From positions 186,001 through 250,000 of the forward strand of contig OY970075.1 in assembly GCA_963705385.1 (NCBI GenBank): DNA of 64,000 nucleotides. The letters are read 5' to 3'. The translations under genes were made by a program, and so were the position numbers. Source of the DNA: MFD02979-c5 sp963705385 (GTDB taxonomy: Bacteria; Bacteroidota; Bacteroidia; Cytophagales; Amoebophilaceae). Of the stretch, positions 45,225 through 53,822 are shown one piece after another. Below the pieces are notes generated by a model. It made no database searches, was not told the origin of the DNA, and saw only the letters and a list, made by a program, of their open reading frames with translations. The stretch's first letter is position 1. Each line of letters opens with the position of its first letter.

Positions 45225-45443
45225 ACAAGGGCTTAGCCTGCAATGATCTGATGGAAGTGCTTGAAACAAGGAAGGTTGAGTTATACCCAAAATCCTTTTA
45301 GGGGCTCAATTGTTTAAGCCTCATTTTCTTAGGAGCTGTGATCACCCAATAGAGCAATGGCAGTAATCAAAGGGAGAAGTTTAAACTAGAGACCAATGGA
45401 TTGTGCGTAACGCAATAACCCCTTTTCACTAATAAAAAGGCTA

Positions 45444-46136
45444 TCAACCTATCCAACGCCTGATAACGTAAACGCCTAAGTAAACTAACGGTGTATTGAG
45501 TAGTGTAAATACGACTTTGAAGGTGTACTCATTGACCATAAGTTGATACCATGCGGACCAGGATAGGGGAGTCAGACTTGTACTCCAACCCAGCAGCGGC
45601 CATGCTATCCAAGCGATCAGTCCAAAAAGCAGTGTATCCACCAGCTGACCAAGCAACGTAGAGACATTATTCCTAAGCCACAGGTGCTTACCCCGGGTCA
45701 GCTTTCTCCCCCAATCAAACAAATAGATGTCAGTAAATTGCGCTGTTAAATAGGCTACCATAGAGCCAACCACGATGCCTGGGGTAAACCCGAAGACTAA
45801 TTGAAAAACCTCTTGACTGACTGGCGAATAGGCATATGCAGGGGTAAAACTAGCCAATTGTATCACCGCTGTCATGAAAATGCTGACTATTAACCCCATC
45901 CAAATAGCCAAGACTGCTCTCTTTTTGTCATAAAGCTCTGAAATGATATCTAGCAGAGAAAAAGTAAAAGGATAAGTAAGGGCACCAGCGGTGAGCACAA
46001 TATGACCAAGCCTAAAATATTTGGCCGTGATTACATTGGTAATGAGTAAAACACCTACAAAGGCACTAACGAGCAGCACATAGACTCGTTCTGCATGCTG
46101 GGGCCTCTCTTCTCTGAAACCTTCTGACATGATCAT
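45444..46136 (-). CDS. yhhQ: Queuosine precursor transporter (YhhQ/VUT family), copy 1
   Basis: About 230 residues, six predicted membrane helices. ATG 46136 overlaps the stop of the upstream paralog as ATGA; a TTG-type start at 46160 would add eight residues. Family signs are TYPFTFSLLDIISELYDKKR, PGIVVGSMVAYLTAQFTDIY and the DTLLFGLIAW segment. YhhQ imports queuine or preQ bases for tRNA modification. In an intracellular bacterium this would be salvage from the host. A tandem related gene lies directly upstream. Confidence 0.88.
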   Translation of the reverse strand: MIMSEGFREERPQHAERVYVLLVSAFVGVLLITNVITAKYFRLGHIVLTAGALTYPFTFSLLDIISELYDKKRAVLAIWMGLIVSIFMTAVIQLASFTPAYAYSPVSQEVFQLVFGFTPGIVVGSMVAYLTAQFTDIYLFDWGRKLTRGKHLWLRNNVSTLLGQLVDTLLFGLIAWIAWPLLGWSTSLTPLSWSAWYQLMVNEYTFKVVFTLLNTPLVYLGVYVIRRWIG

Positions 46137-46849
46137 GGGTGGTGTTGTGAGCCAATCCACTTTTGGGTCATATGCACCCCAGCATATACCAAGGGGGTGG
46201 TTAGCAAAGCCAATAATCCTTTGAAAAAGTATTGACTAACAACAACTTTTTGCCAAAGTTGTTGGTTAATGGATTGTGTTTGTTCGTTATCATCGAACAT
46301 TGGCCATAGCACTAGGGCAATTGTAACCACCATTGCCGTATCCACTAGTTGACTGCACAAGGCAGCACCATTGCTTCTAAGCCATAGGTACTTTTTATTG
46401 GACAGCTTCCTTAAAGATTCAAATAGGTACATATCGACAAGATGGGCAGTGAGGTAAGCCACCAACGAACCCAGTACGATACCTGGCAATAGCCCAAAAG
46501 CTCGGGCAAAAGAGGTCGCATCTACAGGTGAAATAGGAGCTATCGGTGCAATGTTAGCAATCCATATCAACCCAGCAATCAAAACATTGACCACAGCCCC
46601 GCTTACAATTAACATTCTTGCACGCTTGATGCCATAGACTTCAGCAACAATGTTAAGGGCCAAAAAGATAACTGGGTAAATAATGACTCCACAAGACAAC
46701 GGCCATCCCAGCAAGAAAAAGTATTTGCCTGCAATCAGGTTCGTGACTACCCAGGAAGTGATGAAGACACTGACAAACACCATAAAGGCTTGTTCTGCCC
46801 TGATAATAGACCTCTCATTGGGCGAGGATAAGTTGGACGCTGCGCTCAT
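46133..46849 (-). CDS. Queuosine precursor transporter (YhhQ/VUT family), copy 2
   Basis: 238 residues, six predicted helices, clearly homologous to copy 1 (VIIYPVIFLALNIVAEVYGI, PGIVLGSLVAYLTAHLVDMY, LRSNGAALCSQLVDTAMVVT). Overlaps copy 1 by 4 nt, so the pair is translated together. The two have diverged considerably, mainly in the second extracytoplasmic loop. They might transport different precursors, work as a heterodimer, or be redundant. This cannot be decided from sequence. Confidence 0.88.
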   Translation of the reverse strand: MSAASNLSSPNERSIIRAEQAFMVFVSVFITSWVVTNLIAGKYFFLLGWPLSCGVIIYPVIFLALNIVAEVYGIKRARMLIVSGAVVNVLIAGLIWIANIAPIAPISPVDATSFARAFGLLPGIVLGSLVAYLTAHLVDMYLFESLRKLSNKKYLWLRSNGAALCSQLVDTAMVVTIALVLWPMFDDNEQTQSINQQLWQKVVVSQYFFKGLLALLTTPLVYAGVHMTQKWIGSQHHP

Positions 46850-47456
46850 AAATACGCTTTTTGCAATGCTCCATAGGAGCCCATGATAAATACCCTCAAA
46901 GTAATTGCAACTTTTTGTAATCGCCTCTCAAAGGTATGCATAAACCCCTAACACCCAATATTAAGCTATCTATGAATTCCGAGTTAGGATTTTTGTAGAT
47001 TAGGCGGCTTTGTAGACTGCTTAGGGGTTTTAAAGTACTAAGCATGTTAGCTAAAAATAGAAACAGATTGCTTTTCTATCCCTCAGTACCCTTTTATAGA
47101 GTTGGTTTAGGGCCAGGTTTTAGGGCCAGATTAATGAAATTCGCTGATGGTTAACTTTATCAGCTTCTCTAAATAGACTAGCCTTTTGGGAAAGGCTAAC
47201 TTTCTTGAATAACCCGATTGTCTTAATTACCTAAAATATTTGTAGGTTCGCGGGCCCGGGAGCTTAGGACACTTTCTATGGCTCTGCAAAATGCTCAACC
47301 AAAGTGTTGATACTATAAAGAAAAGTGTTGATACCATAAAGATTTATTCAGCTGCGGCAGGATAGCTTGCATCCTACAGTGGGTGTATTGCTTTTGCGCT
47401 GCAATTGGAAACAGTTCGACCTTATAAGTCAAGCACAACTCTTAAAACTAGTTAGT
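46850..47456. other. Long intergenic region upstream of the Dcu transporter gene
   Basis: About 600 bp between the divergent yhhQ and dcu genes, with no supported gene. A 20-bp near-perfect direct repeat lies at 47301-47320 and 47322-47341 (see separate entry). The region 47140-47230 is AT-rich and may include promoters. Confidence 0.5.
47301..47341 (+). promoter_or_regulatory. Tandem 20-bp repeat, candidate operator upstream of dcu gene
   Basis: AAAGTGTTGATACTATAAAG (47301-47320) is repeated with one mismatch at 47322-47341. The 21-bp period puts both copies on the same face of the helix, as expected for a dimeric regulator binding twice. It lies about 115 bp before the start of the dcu-type gene. 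Confidence 0.4.
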
Positions 47457-48773
47457 ATGATTTGGATTCAAATTGCTGTAGTGCTACTTGCTATTTTCAT
47501 AGGTACAAGGCTCAAAGGGATTAGCCTAGGGATGATGGGGGGATTAGGGCTAGCCATCCTAACTTTTTGTTTTCACGTAAAACCTGATGAGCCACCTTTA
47601 GAGGTGCTCCTGATCATTACTGCTGTACTCACTGCAACAAGCAGCTTAGAAGCTGCAGGAGGGCTTCGCTACCTAACAACTTTGGCAGAAGGGGTCATGA
47701 GAAAATATCCGCAGGGAATCACCTTTATCAGCCCTTTAATAGCATATCTATTTACCTTTTTAGGAGGGACAGGCCACACGGTATATTCTATTTTACCAGT
47801 TGTTGCTGATGTGGCTAGAGAAATGGGAGTGAGGCCGGAACGGCCTTTGTCAGTTTCTGTTATTGCTGCCCAACAAGCAGCCATTGCCAGCCCTATATCA
47901 GCGCCTACTGCTATCCTTGTTGGGCTTTTAGCACCCTATGGCATTGAACTCATAGACATTATGAAGGTATGTGTCCCAGCCACTATTGGAGGCGTAGTTG
48001 TAGCCACTTGCGTAGCTAGCAAGCTAGGGAAAGAGTTGCATGAAGATCCTGAATACTTGAAAAGAATGCAGGAGAGTCAGCAAGAACTGGAAGAGCAGCC
48101 TAAAGGGGCTTATACTGTAACAAAATCAGCAAAGAGATCTGTGGGATTATTTATGCTGGGGGTTACCTTGATCATTCTGTTGGGCTCTTTGAAAGGCTTA
48201 AGGCCAAGCTGGGAAATCAATGGTGAGCTAAAGCCAATGAACATGGCTGCTGTGATTGAAATTATGATGTTAGCTGTTGCTGCCTTAATTGTGCTGCTGT
48301 GCAACTTGCAGTCCAAAGAGATCATCAAGAGCAATGTCTTTACAGCGGGTATACAAGCCGTCATTGCCATTTTAGGAATCTCTTGGCTTGGGGCTACTTT
48401 TGTTAAAGCCCATGAAGGAGCCATCGTAGCGCTTGTCCAAGAGCAAATTATACGTGCTCCTTGGCAGTTCAGCATCATTCTTTTCCTGATGTCCATTATC
48501 CTTGTCAGCCAGTCCACGACGATCCGTATTATGATCCCTTTAGGTATTTTTTTGGGGCTACCTGTCACGGCCTTACTGGCAGCCATACCTGCTGTGAATG
48601 GCTTATTCTTTATTCCTAACTATCCTACTATACTGGCAGCCATTAGTTTTGACCATACAGGTACTACCCGTATCGGCAAGTTTATTTTGAATCATAGTTT
48701 CATGATTCCTGGACTTGTAGCTACTATTACCGCTGTAGTAATTTCCTATGGTCTAGTGTACTTCCTATTTTAG
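47457..48773 (+). CDS. Anaerobic C4-dicarboxylate transporter, DcuA/DcuB family
   Basis: 438 residues from ATG 47457 (MIWIQIAVVLLAIFIGTRLK), the usual family start; an upstream ATG at 47367 would add 30 polar residues. Family stretches are EVLLIITAVLTATSSLEAAG, AYLFTFLGGTGHTVYSILPV, SVIAAQQAAIASPISAPTAI and LVSQSTTIRIMIPLGIFLGL. Dcu proteins exchange aspartate, fumarate or malate for succinate across the inner membrane. In a symbiont it would supply aspartate or dicarboxylates from the host. Preceded by a tandem repeat that may be an operator. Confidence 0.9.
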   Translation: MIWIQIAVVLLAIFIGTRLKGISLGMMGGLGLAILTFCFHVKPDEPPLEVLLIITAVLTATSSLEAAGGLRYLTTLAEGVMRKYPQGITFISPLIAYLFTFLGGTGHTVYSILPVVADVAREMGVRPERPLSVSVIAAQQAAIASPISAPTAILVGLLAPYGIELIDIMKVCVPATIGGVVVATCVASKLGKELHEDPEYLKRMQESQQELEEQPKGAYTVTKSAKRSVGLFMLGVTLIILLGSLKGLRPSWEINGELKPMNMAAVIEIMMLAVAALIVLLCNLQSKEIIKSNVFTAGIQAVIAILGISWLGATFVKAHEGAIVALVQEQIIRAPWQFSIILFLMSIILVSQSTTIRIMIPLGIFLGLPVTALLAAIPAVNGLFFIPNYPTILAAISFDHTGTTRIGKFILNHSFMIPGLVATITAVVISYGLVYFLF

Positions 48774-49144
48774 CGCACAGATAAACATCAATGAATGTCA
48801 AGGGGCAAGTATCAAAAAATTAGTGGATTAAGGCTATTGTAAAATTTAGCACAGGTGCAATGAGTATGTTATGAGAGGTTCTTCGGTAACTCATAGCAAG
48901 GATTTTTACTTTTTTTAATACCCTTGTTCTTTACAAGGTCCTACCTAAGCAAGGAAGGCGAGCAAGTATTTCAATAAAATTCCTCTATACGCTAAGGCTT
49001 CACACGGTTAAAAAGGATAAAACTGTGCTTAAGGCTAGAAATAAAAAATGATTCAACCTACTTACCTCTCAGATCAAGGCCGAGCAGGTTGAGCGCCACC
49101 GCTTTATTTGGGGAGAGTAGTAACCCAAGTTGATACCTGCTAAT

Positions 49145-49215
49145 ACCGTTGCAAACTGAGGTGTTTAATCTCCTTTATAGCCCGGGAATGAATATTTTTC
49201 TGAGTTTTTTACGCT
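49145..49215. repeat. Diverged second copy of the 1159-1233 IS-like element
   Basis: ACCGTTGCAAA (49145-49155), CTCCTTTATAGC (49170-49181) and TGAGTTTTTTACGC (49201-49214) match the left end, the internal block and the right end of the 1159-1233 element at nearly the same spacing. The right inverted end has decayed (TTTTTTACGC for TTTTGCAACGG). The rest of 48774-49291 has no gene. Confidence 0.4.
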
Positions 49216-49291
49216 ATCAAACCATCTAATGAAAAATCATATCAAGAGAGGCATGCAGTTGCTCATTCAGTAAGTTAAGCACTGTTTATGG

Positions 49292-49969
49292 TTATTGCCT
49301 ATGCTCACGGGGCTGTATTGCTGCGAGTATGGAGATTCCCCCTTTTACTTTCTCTCCTAGGCCTACGTTGACTTTAGCGTCAAGCGGCAGAAAAACATCT
49401 ACCCTAGAACCAAACTTAATAAACCCACATTCTTCTCCTTGCTTTACTAGATCTCCTTCTTTGGGGTAGAACTTGATCCTTCTAGCTACAGTCCCAGCGA
49501 TTTGACGAAATAGGATTTCAACCCCATTTTCACCTGCGACAACTACTGTTGTCCTTTCGTTCTTGGTACTGGATTTAGGATGCCAAGCTACCAGGTATGT
49601 CCCTGGATGGTGTTTAAAAAATTTGATGGTACCTGAAATTGGGCTCCTGTTGACGTGTACATTGAATGGAGACATAAATATGCTAATCTGTATCCTTTTT
49701 CCTTGGAAATACTCTTCTTCGTCAACTTCTTGGACAACAACTATTTTCCCATCTGCAGGAGCTAGCACACATTTGTCTTGGAGATAAATTTTTCTATCAG
49801 GATGGCGAAAAAAATGAACAAGCCATGCATAAAAAAGGGTGGTGACAATAATAAAGGTTATATAATTGCGGTAGCTGATACCAGAAAACTTGATAATGAT
49901 GAAATGGCTTATTAGTAAAACTGCTAGTGCTAGCAGTAAAATAGTTTTTCCTTCTTTATGAATTCCCAT
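49292..49969 (-). CDS. psd: Phosphatidylserine decarboxylase
   Basis: 225 residues, of the short Psd type. Two N-terminal membrane helices (about 8-28 and 37-53) are followed by VLAPADGKIVVVQEV, IFMSPFNVHVNRSPISGTIK and the self-cleavage site FGSR (Gly187-Ser188), which creates the pyruvoyl group. It converts phosphatidylserine to phosphatidylethanolamine. It lies 118 bp downstream of cdsA on the same strand; CdsA provides CDP-diacylglycerol for phosphatidylserine synthesis, so the pair forms part of one pathway. PssA is not in the window. Confidence 0.95.
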   Translation of the reverse strand: MGIHKEGKTILLLALAVLLISHFIIIKFSGISYRNYITFIIVTTLFYAWLVHFFRHPDRKIYLQDKCVLAPADGKIVVVQEVDEEEYFQGKRIQISIFMSPFNVHVNRSPISGTIKFFKHHPGTYLVAWHPKSSTKNERTTVVVAGENGVEILFRQIAGTVARRIKFYPKEGDLVKQGEECGFIKFGSRVDVFLPLDAKVNVGLGEKVKGGISILAAIQPREHRQ

Positions 49970-50087
49970 TTGACGAAATTTTATGGCCTTATAGCCGGAT
50001 GTCTCACTTTGCTTATTGCGAAGACGGAAAATATACGAATTTTATTTCGGCTCTCTATGCCTCCATGCAGCAATCAGGCTAAACCCT

Positions 50088-50912
50088 TCAAAGGAATAGT
50101 TTTACAAAAGCAAGAATAAAAGGCATAGATAGCAGGTAACTATCAAATCGGTCCAGCAAACCTCCATGACCAGGAATAAGCTTACCTGAATCTTTTAAAT
50201 TAATACTCCTTTTGAGCATTGATTCAACTAAATCTCCGTAGATTCCAACCACTATAATTATGCTGCCTATAGCTAGCCATGCTCCTAAACTCAAGGTCCT
50301 AAAGTACTTAGCAAGGAAATAACTCACAAGCAAGGCTAGCACTCCTCCTCCAATACTACCCTCCCAAGACTTTTTGGCTGATATACGCTTAAAAAGCTTG
50401 TGCTGACCTATAGTTGAACCCACCATGTAAGCTCCTATGTCATTGGCCCAAAGGAGTAATAAAATACCTAGAACGAGCTGATAGTTGTAAAAACCTTGGG
50501 AAAAGGCAAATAGGTGAAGCATGGCAAAAGGTACGCTTACATAGACAATACCTAGTATCGTGTAGGCGATGTTGGTAAAAGGTGTTGTTTCTTCTTTCAG
50601 GTAAAGTGTAATAGGAAAAATTAGGGCTATTATGGGGGCTAGTCCATAGAGGTATCTGGGAGTCATCCATCCGCTAGCATACATAAATACAAATGTGTAA
50701 GTCAACAACCCGCTTAGTATACCCCAAAACCTATGAGGCTTTGCTCCGCCAACACGAACCAACTTATAGAATTCTAGTAGGGTTAGTGCAACGATGAAAA
50801 AGAAAAAAAGAAAGTAGCTCCACACATTCCAACATACGGCAGTAACAATGATAGGAATGGCAACTAGCGCAGAAAAGGCCCTTTGAGCAAGATTACTATA
50901 TTGCTTGAGCAT
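50088..50912 (-). CDS. cdsA: Phosphatidate cytidylyltransferase
   Basis: 274 residues, several membrane helices. It makes CDP-diacylglycerol, the precursor of phospholipids. The family signature is clear near the C-terminus: GDLVESMLKRSINLKDSGKL then IPGHGGLLDRFDSYL, plus AKKSWEGSIGGG and LWANDIGAYMVGSTIG. The window region 50913-51175 ahead of it has no gene. Confidence 0.95.
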   Translation of the reverse strand: MLKQYSNLAQRAFSALVAIPIIVTAVCWNVWSYFLFFFFIVALTLLEFYKLVRVGGAKPHRFWGILSGLLTYTFVFMYASGWMTPRYLYGLAPIIALIFPITLYLKEETTPFTNIAYTILGIVYVSVPFAMLHLFAFSQGFYNYQLVLGILLLLWANDIGAYMVGSTIGQHKLFKRISAKKSWEGSIGGGVLALLVSYFLAKYFRTLSLGAWLAIGSIIIVVGIYGDLVESMLKRSINLKDSGKLIPGHGGLLDRFDSYLLSMPFILAFVKLFL

Positions 50913-51175
50913 GGTAAGTGTTATAATATGACAGTCTTGTGTACACTGATATAATAGGTGTCTTTATAGGATTTTTAAGGGGGTGTGCTAGCCAACCAGT
51001 ATTGCTTAGCCTCTATTTGAATATGCCCTCTGCGCTTAAGGAAGTTGCCTGCTTAGTCAAGTTGAACAAATACTTTTTGAGGTTAGCATAAATGATGGAG
51101 CTCAATTCACTGCAATAAGCTACTATTTTTTGAATTTGCTGTTTCTCTGCAAAAAAGTTTCATTGATTCGTTGTC

Positions 51176-51856
51176 ATGATCATGGACTTTATTAATCTGT
51201 TTTTCTCCAATAATTGCCTGACTTGCCATAAGCTTCTTGTCAAAGGGGAAGGATGGATATGTACAGTTTGCTTTTATGACCTGCCACAGACGACTTGCCA
51301 CCAAGAGCCTGATAATATAGTAGCCCAAAAGCTTTATGGACGCATCCCTATTAGCTATGCAGGGGCACTTTATTGGTTTCGAAAAGGAAACAAAGTACAG
51401 AAGCTGCTTCACGCATTAAAATATGAAAAAAAGAAGGCAGTAGGAGAAATTCTGGGTAGCAAGTATGGGGCTGTTTTAAAGGAAACAAGTTTAAGTAGGA
51501 CCATTGACTTAATTATTCCAGTTCCTTTGCATATTACTAAGCTACGCCAACGAGGTTATAATCAAAGTGACTATTTTGCCCGAGGTCTTGCTGATTCGCT
51601 TGTTATCCCTTGGAATAATGAATGCCTTCGACGAATTAAAAAAACGCCTACGCAGACGAAAAAGGATAAGCTAGAACGACTCAAAAATGTAGAAAATTCT
51701 TTTTGTGTAACAGACCCTAAAGCAGTATATGGGAAACATATACTACTAGTGGATGACATTATTACCACAGGTGCAACACTAGAAGCTTGTGGGCTAGTGC
51801 TCTTGGCTGCTGGAGTAAAGGCTGTAAGTATAGCCACAATAGCCGTTGCAGAATAA
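51176..51856 (+). CDS. comF: ComF family phosphoribosyltransferase-like protein
   Basis: 226 residues. An N-terminal zinc-ribbon (CLTCHKLL...WICTVCFYDLP) precedes the phosphoribosyltransferase fold with the PRPP motif ILLVDDIITTGAT (about 192-204), PVPLHITKLRQRGYNQSDYF and LRRIKKTPTQTKKDKLERLK, all typical of ComF/GntX. ComF takes part in DNA uptake in some bacteria; in others the role is unclear. ATG 51176 and ATG 51182 are both possible starts. It converges with gldJ, leaving 6 bp between the stops. Confidence 0.88.
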   Translation: MIMDFINLFFSNNCLTCHKLLVKGEGWICTVCFYDLPQTTCHQEPDNIVAQKLYGRIPISYAGALYWFRKGNKVQKLLHALKYEKKKAVGEILGSKYGAVLKETSLSRTIDLIIPVPLHITKLRQRGYNQSDYFARGLADSLVIPWNNECLRRIKKTPTQTKKDKLERLKNVENSFCVTDPKAVYGKHILLVDDIITTGATLEACGLVLLAAGVKAVSIATIAVAE

Positions 51857-51862
51857 TTTCTA

Positions 51863-53047
51863 TTAGTCTCGGCTCACACTTGTCGTGGCACATCTGAAAC
51901 CGATTGTCGCTGTAGCAGCATCTTCGTCTAAGTACCTTCTTGTACCTATCTGGAGCCAGTATGCACAATCTTTCCAAGAACCTCCTTTGTACACTCTGCT
52001 CTTGTTGTTAATCAAGGAGTTGTTATTTTTCTCATCGTAATCAGCTACAGGATCCAGTGTATCGTCTCGCCTTACTGGGTTAAAGTCTTCAAAGTCTTGC
52101 AAGGAAAGAGGTCTGTAAAGGTCAAATACCCATTCATTGACATTGCCCACCATATCATAAAGGCCCAAGTCGTTGGGTGGATATGTATAAACATGAGAGG
52201 TAGCCCCATTATTATCGCTTTCACCAGGAACACCTTTGTAGTTCCCTGGCCCACGCTTGAAGTTAGCCAAGAATTTCCCTTTGTATTTGCCTTCTTTGCC
52301 GCGCAAAGAGAGCCCATCCCAGGGATATACCCTTTGTGTAGATTGTACAAAGTCAACACTTTGCGTACCTACCATTCCTCTTGCTGCATACTCCCACTCT
52401 GCTTCGGTAGGGAGTCTGTATTCGACAACAGATTTTCCACTTGCTATGGGCAGTACTTCTCCTTTTTCTAACTCATAGCCTTTACCTGCATCCTGAGCAA
52501 GCTTTTTATTTACTGTAGCTGTCCTCCATTCACAATATTTGTTGGCCTGCACCCAGCTCACTCCTACTACTGGATAGAACCGAAAGCCAGGGTGCCACAG
52601 ATAGTTTTGTACATAAGGATCATTGTAGGCCAATTCACTTACCCAAACTTGCTGATTGGGAAGCGCTGCATTGTATTCGTCCTCAGACGCATTGTTTTTC
52701 AAACCATCAAGATATTCTTGCCAGTGTAAATTGACGACAGGGGTCTGATCCATAAAAAATGAAGCTACAGAAACAGTTCTTTTGCCAGCGTCACCTGCAT
52801 GCAGCAGATCTTCATGGAAAGCGCCCATCACAGTAGCACCTCCCTCTATGAAAACAAGACCAGGACCTACGACCTGCCCTTTAAAAGGGGCTACCCTGAA
52901 TCCATCTTTTCTATCGTTATAAATTGCTCCTGTCGCAGTACTTTTTTTACCTGGATGTGTACTGGTAGGGTGGCTGGCGGTGCCTGCGCATCCAGCTGCT
53001 ACTATTGTCAACAGACTGAAAATAGTTATTTTAAAGGGCTGCATCAT
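51863..53047 (-). CDS. gldJ: Gliding-motility-type lipoprotein GldJ (formylglycine-generating-enzyme fold)
   Basis: 394 residues. Lipobox IVAAGC (Cys20) and a short Ser/Thr-rich stretch, then TGAIYNDRKDGFRVAPFKGQ and VGPGLVFIEGGATVMGAF, a SUMF/FGE-like domain (YPVVGVSWVQANKYCEWRTA, VEYRLPTEAEWEYAARGM, DLGLYDMVGNVNEWVFDLY, SRVYKGGSWKDCAYW) and RRYLDEDAATATIGFRC. The opening (TGxxYND..GF) points to GldJ rather than GldK. In Bacteroidota, GldJ supports gliding and the type IX secretion machinery from the outer-membrane periplasmic face. No other gld genes are in the window. A 14-bp palindrome lies just before it. Confidence 0.82.
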   Translation of the reverse strand: MMQPFKITIFSLLTIVAAGCAGTASHPTSTHPGKKSTATGAIYNDRKDGFRVAPFKGQVVGPGLVFIEGGATVMGAFHEDLLHAGDAGKRTVSVASFFMDQTPVVNLHWQEYLDGLKNNASEDEYNAALPNQQVWVSELAYNDPYVQNYLWHPGFRFYPVVGVSWVQANKYCEWRTATVNKKLAQDAGKGYELEKGEVLPIASGKSVVEYRLPTEAEWEYAARGMVGTQSVDFVQSTQRVYPWDGLSLRGKEGKYKGKFLANFKRGPGNYKGVPGESDNNGATSHVYTYPPNDLGLYDMVGNVNEWVFDLYRPLSLQDFEDFNPVRRDDTLDPVADYDEKNNNSLINNKSRVYKGGSWKDCAYWLQIGTRRYLDEDAATATIGFRCATTSVSRD

Positions 53048-53068
53048 GTGCTTTTTTTAAAGTATATG

Positions 53069-53082
53069 CCCATATATATGGG
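53069..53082 (-). promoter_or_regulatory. 14-bp palindrome upstream of gldJ
   Basis: CCCATATATATGGG is a perfect palindrome ending 22 bp before the gldJ start on the minus strand. It could be an operator or could overlap the promoter. No other function is suggested by the sequence. Confidence 0.3.
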
Positions 53083-53150
53083 TTATAATCAGGCTTAAAT
53101 ATAGTATCTGCATGCGAAAAATGGTACAAGTTATAGAAAATAAGCTGTCT

Positions 53151-53756
53151 CTAATCCTGTTCTTCTTGCCTAAGTTCGTTGATTTCTGGTGATGGATAGG
53201 CTATATCGTTTTCTGCTTTTTTTGATCTTATGGGCTGTCTTCCAGTGAAAATATTGGGCTTGTTGGCAAAGTAAATAGGTCTAATAATGGCTTGAGGGAT
53301 AACTTTTTTAATAGCTGCATACATAGAATAGGCTTCTATTTTATCTAAAAATTTTCCGGCTCTTACTGTATAATTAGGTAGGTCGTAGTGTACTTCAGGG
53401 CTGGCTAATGGAAAATATGCATATAACTCGTTTTTGGTTTTGAATGCCAACTCTCTACTGTCTCCTGCATATACCTGGATGGTGTAGCCTTGAATAGCCT
53501 TTATTTGTTCATTGAATGTCTTTTTATGTTGCAATAGTGTATAAATTTGTGCAGTAATGTCATGAATAGGGGTTATGCTGATAAGCTTTTTGTCCTTACA
53601 CGCTTGGGCAGGTGTTGATAGTGTTGCTTGAGCCGCCTTGAACTGCTTTCTGTGCACAGCAAGATGCTCCTCATAAATGTTTAGAGAAGGTTTCTTCCCC
53701 CATGCACTGGTGAGTAAGAGAAGCGTCGCTAAAATAAGAAGCTTCATCTTGTTCAT
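53151..53756 (-). CDS. Secreted SPOR-like domain protein
   Basis: 201 residues. Signal peptide MNKMKLLILATLLLLTSAWG, then a linker and a SPOR-like domain around 90-165 (IQGYTIQVYAGDSRELAFKT, KNELYAYFPLASPEVHYDLP, NYTVRAGKFLDKIEAYSMYA). SPOR domains bind denuded peptidoglycan, often at division sites. The Bacteroidota version beginning GYxxQVYxG is often found near secA, as here (66 bp downstream of secA on the same strand). Exported to the periplasm; precise role unknown. Confidence 0.75.
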   Translation of the reverse strand: MNKMKLLILATLLLLTSAWGKKPSLNIYEEHLAVHRKQFKAAQATLSTPAQACKDKKLISITPIHDITAQIYTLLQHKKTFNEQIKAIQGYTIQVYAGDSRELAFKTKNELYAYFPLASPEVHYDLPNYTVRAGKFLDKIEAYSMYAAIKKVIPQAIIRPIYFANKPNIFTGRQPIRSKKAENDIAYPSPEINELRQEEQD

Positions 53757-53822
53757 AGAGTATAAGTTATGAGCGCTCAGAGGATATTCCCCAATCCCTA
53801 GTGGAGGCCTGTGTTTGCGAGG

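Noticed and set aside
45421..45445. CCTTTT...AAAAGG hairpin between recF and yhhQ
   Set aside because: Short, AT-rich and weak. Not convincing as a terminator.
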